DNA of 17,859 nucleotides from contig JAJWXI010000020.1 of NCBI GenBank assembly GCA_021641225.1, positions 1 through 17,859 on the forward strand, written 5' to 3'. Every line of letters begins with the position of its first letter. The stretch's first letter is position 1. Shown here one piece after another: positions 1 to 7,482 of this stretch. Below the pieces are notes generated by a model. That model did not search any database. It worked only from the letters and a program-made list of their open reading frames with translations, and was not told where the DNA came from. Source of the stretch: Collinsella aerofaciens (GTDB lineage: Bacteria > Actinomycetota > Coriobacteriia > Coriobacteriales > Coriobacteriaceae). The position numbers and the translations under genes were made by a program.

Positions 1-1
1 C

Positions 2-451
2 TTTATGATTATCCTGGTGTGCCTAAGCGTGTTCTCGGGCGACCCGACCCGTGCCGTCGTGTGCGGTTTTTGCAGCGGCTTGTTCTATGACCTTTCCGCT
101 GCCGTGCCGGTGGGCGTTATGTCGCTCCTGCTGAACGTGGGTTCTTTTGCCCTGGTGCATAGCGCCGCCGGTCAGACGGGCGGTACCCCGAGTGCGCGCG
201 GCATCACGGTGGGTGCCTTCGCGCTCGTCATAAATGTGATTTACAGCATCATCTTGCTGTTTATGGGTTTGGAGACGAGCTTTGTCGTGGCGATCTTCGG
301 CCATGCACTGCCGTCCTCGATCCTGACGGGTCTGGTTGCCATTCCGTTTTTGATGTCCGGCGTCGTGCCGCAGTCCGGCTATGGATTCTCCGCGCGTGGC
401 GGACGCCAGACGGGTATGCGCTTTAAGCCCAAGACCCGCAAGCTCAAATAG
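2..451 (+). CDS. mreD: Rod shape-determining protein MreD, 5' partial
   Basis: The reading frame is open to the left edge of the window, so the true start probably lies upstream. About 149 residues are visible and end at the TAG at 449-451. The visible part is almost entirely hydrophobic, with several membrane-spanning stretches and a basic tail (KPKTRKLK at the C-terminus). It contains the stretch GLFYDLSAAVPVGVMSLLLN, which resembles the conserved MreD pattern in which a polar Asp sits in a Gly-rich membrane helix. MreD is an inner-membrane part of the elongasome (MreBCD, RodA, PBP2) that guides lateral wall synthesis. The assignment rests on this membrane pattern and on the PBP2 and RodA genes immediately downstream; MreD sequences themselves are weakly conserved. 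The stop is 13 nt before mrdA. Confidence 0.8.
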   Translation, partial: FMIILVCLSVFSGDPTRAVVCGFCSGLFYDLSAAVPVGVMSLLLNVGSFALVHSAAGQTGGTPSARGITVGAFALVINVIYSIILLFMGLETSFVVAIFGHALPSSILTGLVAIPFLMSGVVPQSGYGFSARGGRQTGMRFKPKTRKLK

Positions 452-464
452 GGGAGGCCCGTAG

Positions 465-2534
465 ATGTCTTCCCAGATGACGGTTATTATCGCCGGTATC
501 GTGCTGGTTGTGGCCATCGTGGTCGCACTGGTCATCATGCGTCGCGGCGATTCCCGTTTTACCTACGATACGCAGCATGGAACGGCCCCGCGCGCCACCG
601 AGGGCGAGGGCAATACCGCGGCGACCGCCTTTAAGGGCCGCTTCTCCATCCTCACCACGGGTGTGGGCGCGATGTTCGCGGCGCTTGCCGTCAAGCTGTG
701 GGGCATGCAGATGGTCTCGTCGGACTATTACGAAAAGCAGGCTAATAGCAATCAGACGCGCACCGTTACCACACCCGCTGTGCGCGGCCGCATCCTCGAC
801 CGCAATGGCGTCGCGCTTGTCCAGAACCGTCCCTCACTTGCTGTCGTGGCCTACCGCGACCTTGCCGAGGATGAGGTTCTGGTTCGCCATCTTGCCAACG
901 TGCTTGGAATGCCTTACGTGGCGGTCCTTCGCAATATTCAGGACAATACAGAGGGCGCCCAGAGCCTGCATACCATCGCGACGGACGTCCGTCGCTCCAC
1001 GGTTGCTTATATTCAGGAGCACGCCGGCGAGTTCCCGGGCGTCAAGATTGCCGAGCGTACCGAGCGCCAGTATCCATATGGCGAGACGGCCTGTCACATT
1101 TTGGGCTATACCGGCACCATTACCTCCGAGCAGCTCGAGGCCCAGAATAAGAAAACCTCTGGCGATGATGATGCTTCTGCTGGCCGGATTACGTACCAGT
1201 CGGGTGATATCGTGGGTCAGGCTGGTGTTGAGAGCTACTACGAAAACCTGCTGCAGGGTATTCGTGGCGAGCAGACCGTCAAGGTCGATGCCTCGGGCAA
1301 TGTGACCGGTCAGGCCGGCGCCGTGCCCGCCAAGGCCGGCTCCGACATTAAGCTCACGCTCGACCTTAAGATCCAACAGGCCTGTGAGACGGCGCTGGCG
1401 AGCGCCATCGAGCTTGCCAAGACGACTGGCTACAGCAATGCCGGCAACGGCGCTGTGGTGTGTCTCGATCCCAACAATGGCGAGATCCTGGGCATGGCGA
1501 GCCAGCCCAAGTTCGATCCTTCCGTCTTTATCGGCGGCGTCTCAAATGACGTGTGGACCGAGCTCAATGATGACAAGGGCTCGCACCCGCTGCTCAACCG
1601 CGCCATTAGCGGACAGTACATGTCGGCCTCGACCATCAAGCCGCTCTCGGCACTGGCCGGTCTTGAGTTCGGAACCTACACTTCAACGCAGACAACCAAC
1701 TGCACGGGCTATTGGACTGGCCTGGGCAAGGCTTGGGGCAAGCGCTGCTGGCTGACGTCTGGACACGGCACCATGACGCTGCAGTCGGGTATCGCCAACT
1801 CGTGCGACCCCGTCTTCTACGACATGGGCAAGGCGTTCTTTTATGACGAGCAACATTCCGAGGGCCTGCAGGAGGTCTTTCGTCGCTGGGGCCTCGGCAA
1901 GACCTGCGGTATTGATCTGCCGAGTGAGGGCGCGGGCCGTATTCCCGATGCCGAGTGGAAAGAGTCGTACTTTACCGACGCCTCTGCCGAGGACCGCAAG
2001 TGGAATGCCGGCGATATGACCAACATTGCTATCGGCCAGGGCGACATCCTGGTGACGCCCCTGCAGATGGCGTGCGCCTATATGGGTCTTGCCAACGGCG
2101 GCAAACAGTACGTGCCTCACGTGTTTTTGTCTGCCGTGTCGCGCGATGGCGACGGCGATGCCTATAAATACAACGGCAAGGGCAAGAAGAAGCGCCTGGA
2201 GGCCAAGATCAACAGCGATTCGGATTTGACTCTTGTTCGCAACGGCATGCACGACGTGATTTACACGGCATCGACGTCCCTGGCGGCTCACTTTGGCACC
2301 CTGACGCCGCAGGTATACGGCAAGTCGGGCACGGGCGAGAAAAGCGGCGAGGACGAATACGCGTGGTTCTGCGCCTATGCACCGGCCGATGATCCCAAGT
2401 ATGTCATCGCTACTGTCCTGGAGCAGGGCGGCGGTGGCTCAGATACCGCGATGCATGTCGTGCGCGACGTGCTCGGCGTGATTTATGACGAGCCCGATAC
2501 CTCTTCGGCCTCGGGCGATTCTTCGGTTCGATAG
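465..2534 (+). CDS. mrdA: Penicillin-binding protein 2 (elongasome transpeptidase)
   Basis: This 689-residue class B PBP cross-links peptidoglycan during lateral wall growth, working with RodA, which is encoded next. The transpeptidase motifs are all present: S389-T-I-K392 (acylated serine and lysine), S446-C-D448 (the SxN-equivalent motif in its PBP2 form) and K620-S-G-T. The N-terminal dimerisation region carries the family pattern RGRILDRNGVALVQNRP near residues 107-123. Two hydrophobic segments precede it, at about residues 6-25 and 61-80, where most PBP2s have one. The ATG at 465 follows GGGGAGG at 451-457 with normal spacing. It is somewhat longer than a typical PBP2 (about 600-650 residues), largely because of the extra N-terminal segment. 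The operon position after mreD supports PBP2 rather than the division enzyme PBP3. Confidence 0.93.
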   Translation: MSSQMTVIIAGIVLVVAIVVALVIMRRGDSRFTYDTQHGTAPRATEGEGNTAATAFKGRFSILTTGVGAMFAALAVKLWGMQMVSSDYYEKQANSNQTRTVTTPAVRGRILDRNGVALVQNRPSLAVVAYRDLAEDEVLVRHLANVLGMPYVAVLRNIQDNTEGAQSLHTIATDVRRSTVAYIQEHAGEFPGVKIAERTERQYPYGETACHILGYTGTITSEQLEAQNKKTSGDDDASAGRITYQSGDIVGQAGVESYYENLLQGIRGEQTVKVDASGNVTGQAGAVPAKAGSDIKLTLDLKIQQACETALASAIELAKTTGYSNAGNGAVVCLDPNNGEILGMASQPKFDPSVFIGGVSNDVWTELNDDKGSHPLLNRAISGQYMSASTIKPLSALAGLEFGTYTSTQTTNCTGYWTGLGKAWGKRCWLTSGHGTMTLQSGIANSCDPVFYDMGKAFFYDEQHSEGLQEVFRRWGLGKTCGIDLPSEGAGRIPDAEWKESYFTDASAEDRKWNAGDMTNIAIGQGDILVTPLQMACAYMGLANGGKQYVPHVFLSAVSRDGDGDAYKYNGKGKKKRLEAKINSDSDLTLVRNGMHDVIYTASTSLAAHFGTLTPQVYGKSGTGEKSGEDEYAWFCAYAPADDPKYVIATVLEQGGGGSDTAMHVVRDVLGVIYDEPDTSSASGDSSVR

Positions 2535-2543
2535 GAGGTTGCG

Positions 2544-3770
2544 ATGGATTTTTCTCCGGCGGATCTGTTCCGTTCAACCAAGACCGGCTCTCGCAGCAGC
2601 CTGGACCGCGTCAACAAGCAACTTTCGGCCTCGCGCGGCACGTTTCGCCAAAAGGTGCATATCGGTGTGCTCGTGGCCACTGTGGCGCTCGTCGCCTACG
2701 GTGCCATCATTATCTGGTCGGCTTCGCAGTTTAAGGCCGATGCCTCGTTCTCACGTCATCTTCTGGGAATTGGCATCGGGGCGGTGCTGGCGGTGCTGGT
2801 CTGGCGTACCGACCTGCGCGGTATTTCCAATTTCTCGACGGCGTTGCTCGTCATCGACCTGATCGTGGTCTTCTCGCCCAAGATTCCGGGTCTGTCCTAT
2901 ACAGGCGGTCTGGGCATGACGGGCTGGATCAAGATTCCCGGTATCGGCTTGACATTCCAGCCGGTTGAGCTTGCCAAGCTCATCACCATCTTCTTTATTG
3001 CCACGCTTGGCTCGCAGTATAACGGTCGCATCGATACCGTTCGCGACTACGTCAAGCTCTGCGGCATGCTGTCCATCCCGTTTTTGGCCGTCGTCGCCAT
3101 GGGCGACCTGGGCTCGGGCCTGGTCGTGCTGGTCTCGGGCGCCATCGTCATCTGCATGAGCGGTGCGCGCCGCGAATGGGTGCTGTCGACCCTGGCCCTA
3201 CTCGTGGGCCTGGTGGCCCTCGTCCTGGCGCTCGATTCGGTCTTTGATTCGTTGCTCGGCCACGATGTGCTCATCAAGCAGTATCAGATGAACCGCCTGA
3301 CGGTCTTTATCGACCCCGATAATGCCGATTCGGACGATGCCTACAACCTGCAGCAGTCGCTTATCGCCGTTGGCTCGGGTGGCTTCTTTGGTAAGGGTTT
3401 GGGCCATGCGACGCAGTCGGCCGGCGGCTTTCTGCCTGAGTTCCACACCGACTTCGTCTTCGCCTTCCTGTCCGAGACCTTTGGCTTTTGCGGTTCCTTT
3501 TTGCTCCTATGCCTCTACGTGCTGCTGATCTTTTCGACGATTCGCGTTGCCTTTAAGTGTGAGTCGCTGTTCTTGCGCCTATCGTGTGTGGGCATCGTTG
3601 GCATGTGGGCGTTCCAGACCTTCGAAAACATCGGCATGTGCATTGGCATGATGCCGATTACCGGTATTCCGCTACCGTTTATTAGCTTCGGTTCGTCTTC
3701 GATGATGATTCAGCTGCTGACGGTGGGTATCGTACAATCCATATGGCGGCATCGTTCGGGCGCCGCGTAA
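2544..3770 (+). CDS. rodA: RodA, SEDS peptidoglycan glycosyltransferase
   Basis: This 408-residue polytopic membrane protein belongs to the SEDS family and polymerises lipid II into glycan strands as the partner of PBP2. About ten hydrophobic helices can be counted after a roughly 38-residue polar, basic N-terminal extension. The family signature FLPEFHTDFVFAFLSE contains D303, which aligns with the essential Asp of the HTDF motif (D262 in E. coli RodA). The C-terminal signature PLPFISFGSSSMM corresponds to the conserved PLVSYGGSS-like stretch. The ATG at 2544 has AGGAGG at 2533-2538, 5 nt away, and lies 9 nt after mrdA, so the two are almost certainly co-transcribed and translationally close. 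FtsW is the alternative SEDS protein; pairing with mreD and PBP2 favours RodA. Confidence 0.93.
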   Translation: MDFSPADLFRSTKTGSRSSLDRVNKQLSASRGTFRQKVHIGVLVATVALVAYGAIIIWSASQFKADASFSRHLLGIGIGAVLAVLVWRTDLRGISNFSTALLVIDLIVVFSPKIPGLSYTGGLGMTGWIKIPGIGLTFQPVELAKLITIFFIATLGSQYNGRIDTVRDYVKLCGMLSIPFLAVVAMGDLGSGLVVLVSGAIVICMSGARREWVLSTLALLVGLVALVLALDSVFDSLLGHDVLIKQYQMNRLTVFIDPDNADSDDAYNLQQSLIAVGSGGFFGKGLGHATQSAGGFLPEFHTDFVFAFLSETFGFCGSFLLLCLYVLLIFSTIRVAFKCESLFLRLSCVGIVGMWAFQTFENIGMCIGMMPITGIPLPFISFGSSSMMIQLLTVGIVQSIWRHRSGAA

Positions 3771-3788
3771 CCGCTGGAGGGGTTTGCT

Positions 3789-4718
3789 ATGAAAATTCCC
3801 GTAGATAAGCTGACCCGCGCTTTTAAGATGGGCGCGTCCGTTAAGAAGGATTCCGATACGCCGGTGCGCGTCTCGGTCTATCTGGATTCGTCCGCCTCGC
3901 GCTTTCTGGCCGAGACGGTGCGTGACGCCTTTGTGCCGCAGACGACCTCGGGCATTGTGCGCGTCGAGCGTCTGGGGGAGGAGCGAATTGCTCCAAAGAC
4001 CGATACCGATGTGGTGCTGGTGCTCTCGTGCGGTTCCGACCGCTTGGAGAGTGCCGTGCAGGAGCTCGTGATCGCTGGCGCGCCCGTGTGCGTGCTTGCC
4101 GAGTCTGCTGTGGAGGTGCCGTTTATCGAGGAGTCCACGCCCATGCTCGGCGTGGTGGCGGCAACCGATAAGACGTATCTGCTCGAGACGCTTGCCCGCT
4201 GGATTCTCGATCGCACCGAAAAGGAGACGGCTTTTGCGGCGAACTTTGCCTTCATGCGCATCGCGGCGGCCAATCGTATCATTACCTCGTGCGCGCTCAC
4301 CAATATGGCGACCGGTGCGCTGGTGTTTTTGCCGGGCGCCGATTATCCCGTTATGGCGCTGGCTCAGGTGGGCATGCTCTTTGAGCTCGCTGCCGTCTTT
4401 GGACGCGGCATTAAGCCTGAGCGCGGCTACGAGGTCGCGGGCGTGCTTGCCGGCGGTCTTGTGATCCGCGCGGTCACCCGTGCGCTCGTCAAGCAGACGC
4501 CGCACATCGGCTTTGCCGTCAAGGCGCTCACTGCTGCCGCGGGCACCTATGGCATGGGCCGTGCGCTCGTTTCGCTCTACGAGCGCGATGTCGACTACAG
4601 CCGTGCCAACGAGGTGGTCACTGCCACGTTCTCCCGCGTTCGCGATCTGGTGACCACGGTCGCGGGCGCTACCCGTCCTATGGCGTCCTACCAAGACGCA
4701 TCCGATCTCGCTGCTTAG
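3789..4718 (+). CDS. Uncharacterised protein with C-terminal DUF697-like domain
   Basis: I do not recognise a characterised function. The 309-residue product has two parts. Residues 25-140 look like an alternating strand/helix fold: VRVSVYLD, TDVVLVLS, APVCVLAE and LGVVAAT are likely strands, in the order expected of a small GTPase or Rossmann-like domain. There is no P-loop (the turn after strand 1 reads DSSASRF) and no NKxD. Residues 155-266 resemble DUF697, a domain often attached to membrane-associated GTPases: LTNMATGALVFLPGADYPVM, then LAQVGMLFELAAVFG and a Gly/Ala-rich helix ending GTYGMGRALVSLYE. This half could insert into or lie on the membrane. GGAGGGG at 3776-3782 is 6 nt before the ATG. 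The gene sits 18 nt after rodA and 10 nt before the radical SAM gene. The domain call is from pattern memory, not a profile search. Confidence 0.72.
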   Translation: MKIPVDKLTRAFKMGASVKKDSDTPVRVSVYLDSSASRFLAETVRDAFVPQTTSGIVRVERLGEERIAPKTDTDVVLVLSCGSDRLESAVQELVIAGAPVCVLAESAVEVPFIEESTPMLGVVAATDKTYLLETLARWILDRTEKETAFAANFAFMRIAAANRIITSCALTNMATGALVFLPGADYPVMALAQVGMLFELAAVFGRGIKPERGYEVAGVLAGGLVIRAVTRALVKQTPHIGFAVKALTAAAGTYGMGRALVSLYERDVDYSRANEVVTATFSRVRDLVTTVAGATRPMASYQDASDLAA

Positions 4719-4728
4719 GGGTTTTCCG

Positions 4729-6606
4729 TTGCGCGTTCCGTATCAAGACTGCTTTCATTTAATTGAGCCGCTGCTCGCCAAGGTCGAAAAGCCGAGCCGC
4801 TATATCGATCACGAGTGGGGCACGCTTTCCAAGGCCGATGCCGACTACCGTTGCTGCCTGATCTACCCGGATGTGTACGAGGTTGGTCTGCCCAACCAGG
4901 GTATCGCCATCCTCTACAACATCCTTAACCAGGCCGAGGGCATCTCCTGCGAGCGTGGCTATGTGCCGTGGCCCGATATGGGTGACGCTATGCGCAAGGC
5001 AGGCATTCCGCTGCTCTCGCTCGAGGGTGCAGCGCCGGTCGCTTCGTTTGATATCGTCGGCCTGCATGTGCCGCACGAGATGGCGGTGACGAACTTCCTC
5101 GAGGCTCTCGACCTCGCTGGCATTCCGCTGTTAGCGGCCGACCGAGGTGAAGACGACCCCATCATCATCGCCGGCGGCCCCTCGGTGTACAACCCCGAGC
5201 CGTACGCGGCCTTCTTCGATGCCATCCTCATCGGCGAGGGCGAGGAATCGCTGCTCGAGACCTGCCAGCTGCATCGCCGCCTGCGCGACGAAGGAGTCCC
5301 GCGCGCGCAGATTGTTGAGCAGCTTGCATCCATTGCCGGCAACTACGTGCCGTCGCTCTATGAGGTTCGTCACGACGAGCCCTGCTCGCCGCATGGCTAC
5401 ACCGTGCCGCGCGAGGGCAAGGATGCTCCGGCCGTGGTCTACAAGCGCGTCGTCGAGGATTTCGGCGCCACGAATCCGCTGTCGCAGTCGTGCGTGCCCT
5501 ATGCGCAGCTGGTTCACGACCGCCTGTCTATCGAGATTCTGCGCGGCTGCGCTCGCGGCTGTCGTTTTTGCCAGGCCGGCATGACGTATCGCCCGGTGCG
5601 CGAGCGTTCGGCCGATCAGATCGTCTCGTCGGTGATTCAGGGTCTGGAAAAGACCGGCTATGACGAGGTGTCGCTGACCTCGCTTTCCACGACCGACCAC
5701 TCCTGCATTCGCGACGTGCTCGGCAGGCTCAACCGTCGCCTGGAGGATACGGGTATTCGCGTGTCTATTCCGTCGCAGCGCCTGGATTCGTTTGGCGTGG
5801 ATATGGCCGAGTCGGTCGCCGGCGAAAAGAAGGGCGGCCTGACGTTCGCACCCGAGGCCGGCAGCCAGCGCATGCGCGACATTATTAACAAGAACGTGAC
5901 CGAGGAGGACCTGGACCGTGCGGCCAAGGCGGCCTTCGAGGCCGGCTGGAACCGCATGAAGCTCTACTTCATGATGGGCCTTCCCGGCGAGCGCGACGAG
6001 GACATCGTGGCCATCGCCAATCTGGCCGATCACGTGCTGGAGCTCGGTCGTTCCGTGGTGCCCAAGGCTCGTCGCGGCTCGATCTCGGTGTCCATCTCGG
6101 TTTCGGTGTTTATCCCCAAGGCTGCCACGCCGTTCCAGTGGTGCCCGCAGCTCGACTACGACGACGTCAAGCGTCGCCAGAAGCTGCTTATCACGAGCGT
6201 TCGCAACCGTGCCGTCCGCGTGCATTACCACGATGCCGAGACCTCGCTCATCGAGGCCGCGCTCTCCCGCGCCGGTCGTGACATGACGCCCGTCATCATC
6301 GATGCTTGGCGCGCGGGCTCTCGCTTTGACGCCTGGGTAGAGCATTTCTCGCTCGATAACTGGAAGGAGGCTGCTGCCAAAAACGGCATCGACCTCAATG
6401 AGCTCGTGCACCTGCCCTACGAGTTGGACTGGCGCCTGCCGTGGGAGCATGTGAGCCCCGGCTGCACGCGTGGCTTCCTCGAGCGCGAGTACCGTCGCTC
6501 GCTCGAGGGTGTCACGACTCCCGACTGCACCCGCACGTCGTGCACCGGCTGCGGAATCTGCCCCACGCTCCACGCCAAGAATGTATTGATGGGTGATCGC
6601 GCATGA
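4729..6606 (+). CDS. TIGR03960-type B12-binding-like radical SAM protein
   Basis: The 625-residue product has the layout of the TIGR03960 family, whose reaction is unknown. The N-terminal region (about 40-250) is cobalamin-domain-like with the family landmarks YPDVYEVGLPNQG, PWPDM, the pair IIAGGPSVYNPEP and ILIGEGEE. The radical SAM core follows, with the 4Fe-4S cysteines C274-x3-C278-x2-C281 in RGCARGCRFCQAG, then FAPEAGSQRMRDIINK and a long SAM-barrel region. A second cysteine cluster lies at the very C-terminus (C600, C605, C608, C611) and could hold another Fe-S cluster or a metal. The start is TTG at 4729, with GGGG just upstream at 4718-4721; no ATG fits better because the family N-terminus begins here. 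The last four bases overlap the next gene (ATGA), which implies translational coupling. Confidence 0.9.
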   Translation: MRVPYQDCFHLIEPLLAKVEKPSRYIDHEWGTLSKADADYRCCLIYPDVYEVGLPNQGIAILYNILNQAEGISCERGYVPWPDMGDAMRKAGIPLLSLEGAAPVASFDIVGLHVPHEMAVTNFLEALDLAGIPLLAADRGEDDPIIIAGGPSVYNPEPYAAFFDAILIGEGEESLLETCQLHRRLRDEGVPRAQIVEQLASIAGNYVPSLYEVRHDEPCSPHGYTVPREGKDAPAVVYKRVVEDFGATNPLSQSCVPYAQLVHDRLSIEILRGCARGCRFCQAGMTYRPVRERSADQIVSSVIQGLEKTGYDEVSLTSLSTTDHSCIRDVLGRLNRRLEDTGIRVSIPSQRLDSFGVDMAESVAGEKKGGLTFAPEAGSQRMRDIINKNVTEEDLDRAAKAAFEAGWNRMKLYFMMGLPGERDEDIVAIANLADHVLELGRSVVPKARRGSISVSISVSVFIPKAATPFQWCPQLDYDDVKRRQKLLITSVRNRAVRVHYHDAETSLIEAALSRAGRDMTPVIIDAWRAGSRFDAWVEHFSLDNWKEAAAKNGIDLNELVHLPYELDWRLPWEHVSPGCTRGFLEREYRRSLEGVTTPDCTRTSCTGCGICPTLHAKNVLMGDRA

Positions 6607-7415
6607 GTGAGCGCCTGACTGACAACCCCACGCTCTTTAGGCTTCGTGTTCGCTATGGCAAGCGCGATCGCCTTAAGTACCTGGGCCATCTCGAAGTAAT
6701 CCATACCATTGAGCGCATCGTGCGCCGTGCGGGGCTTCCCTATGCCGTCACGCAGGGCTTCTCTCCGCACATGCGCGTGGGCTTCTCTTCGGCACTACCG
6801 GTGGGTACGTCGTCGACCTGCGAGTGGTATGACCTGTTTATGACCGAGTTTGTGGCGCTCGACGAGGCGTTTGGGCGTCTGGCTGCGGCGTCTCCGGCCG
6901 ATCTGGCACCCATTGAGGCAGCGTACATCGACGTGCGCACGCCGGCGTTGACGGCGCAGCTCACGCGCTTGTCGTATCGCATTGATTTGCACTTGGATCC
7001 CGAGGCGCCCGTAAGCGCCGACGAGGTGCGTCGTGCGATCGACACGCTGCGCGCGGACCATGGCATCGACTACGCGCGCGGAAAAAAGAGCAAGCGCTTG
7101 GATTTGGATCACACGCTCGTGGGCTATGAGCTCACGGCGGGGGAGCGCCCGGACCATTTAGTGCTCATGCTCGACACCCATGCCGATAACGAGGGCTCCA
7201 TGCGTCCGGAAATTTTGCTTTCTGCAGCTGATGTTTTGTTGCAGGGCTTGACCCCGGGCGTGGATGCACCTATTGTTTCCACCGGTATGCAAGACCTCGT
7301 GACCATCTGCTCCTACGATGTCGAGCGTCAGAATCAAGCATGCGAGGACGACGAGGGCCGACTCGTCAGCCCCATACCTGTGCGAACTTGTGGATTTGCT
7401 CCACATACTCGTTGA
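6603..7415 (+). CDS. TIGR03936-type protein (DUF2344)
   Basis: This 270-residue protein matches the DUF2344 family, which almost always accompanies TIGR03960 radical SAM proteins, either fused or adjacent. Family landmarks are LRVRYGKRDRLKYLGHLE (residues 13-30), RIVRRAGLPYAVTQGFSPHM and SSALPVGTSSTCEWYDL. The function is unknown; the basic N-terminal half and repeated linkage to rRNA- and ribosome-related genes hint at an RNA or ribosome target, which is inference. The ATG at 6603 overlaps the preceding TGA by 4 nt, and no other start is plausible. The last about 35 residues beyond the core are poorly conserved-looking. Its TGA (7413-7415) lies inside the -35 hexamer of the rplU promoter. 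The RNase G/E gene often found between this family and rplU is absent. Confidence 0.88.
   Translation: MSERLTDNPTLFRLRVRYGKRDRLKYLGHLEVIHTIERIVRRAGLPYAVTQGFSPHMRVGFSSALPVGTSSTCEWYDLFMTEFVALDEAFGRLAAASPADLAPIEAAYIDVRTPALTAQLTRLSYRIDLHLDPEAPVSADEVRRAIDTLRADHGIDYARGKKSKRLDLDHTLVGYELTAGERPDHLVLMLDTHADNEGSMRPEILLSAADVLLQGLTPGVDAPIVSTGMQDLVTICSYDVERQNQACEDDEGRLVSPIPVRTCGFAPHTR
7389..7405. repeat. Short inverted repeat upstream of the rplU promoter
   Basis: TGTGGA-TTTGC-TCCACA is a perfect 6-bp inverted repeat with a 5-nt spacer. It lies in the last codons of the DUF2344 gene and 6 nt upstream of the rplU -35 hexamer. There is no T-run after it, so it is not an intrinsic terminator. It could be a binding site for a regulator of the rplU promoter, an mRNA 3'-end stem, or chance. 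Confidence 0.4.
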
Positions 7416-7440
7416 CGGGGGTATTTTCGCCTGCTACTAT
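7412..7440 (+). promoter_or_regulatory. Sigma-70-type promoter for rplU-rpmA
   Basis: TTGACG (7412-7417), a 17-nt spacer and TACTAT (7435-7440) form a near-consensus housekeeping promoter. It is the best promoter match in the window. The predicted transcription start is near 7447, giving a leader of about 36 nt before the rplU ATG. The -35 hexamer overlaps the stop codon of the upstream gene, so the ribosomal protein genes have their own promoter embedded at the end of the preceding operon. Confidence 0.75.
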
Positions 7441-7482
7441 ATTCGGCTGTTGCACTAACTGATGCATGAAGGGCAAGTAAAC

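Noticed and set aside
3672..4694. A 340-codon minus-strand open frame opposite the DUF697-like gene, an alternative coding strand there
   Set aside because: The plus-strand product has hydrophobic helices, a good ribosome binding site and operon spacing; the minus frame gives low-complexity Arg/His-rich sequence and overlaps rodA.
5131..6573. A 480-codon minus-strand open frame opposite the radical SAM gene
   Set aside because: Same explanation: a codon-bias shadow of a well-supported gene, with no ribosome binding site or family motif.
7462..7482. Upstream in-frame ATG for L21
   Set aside because: It adds seven residues not seen in L21 and would cover the ribosome binding site GAAGGG that serves the ATG at 7483.
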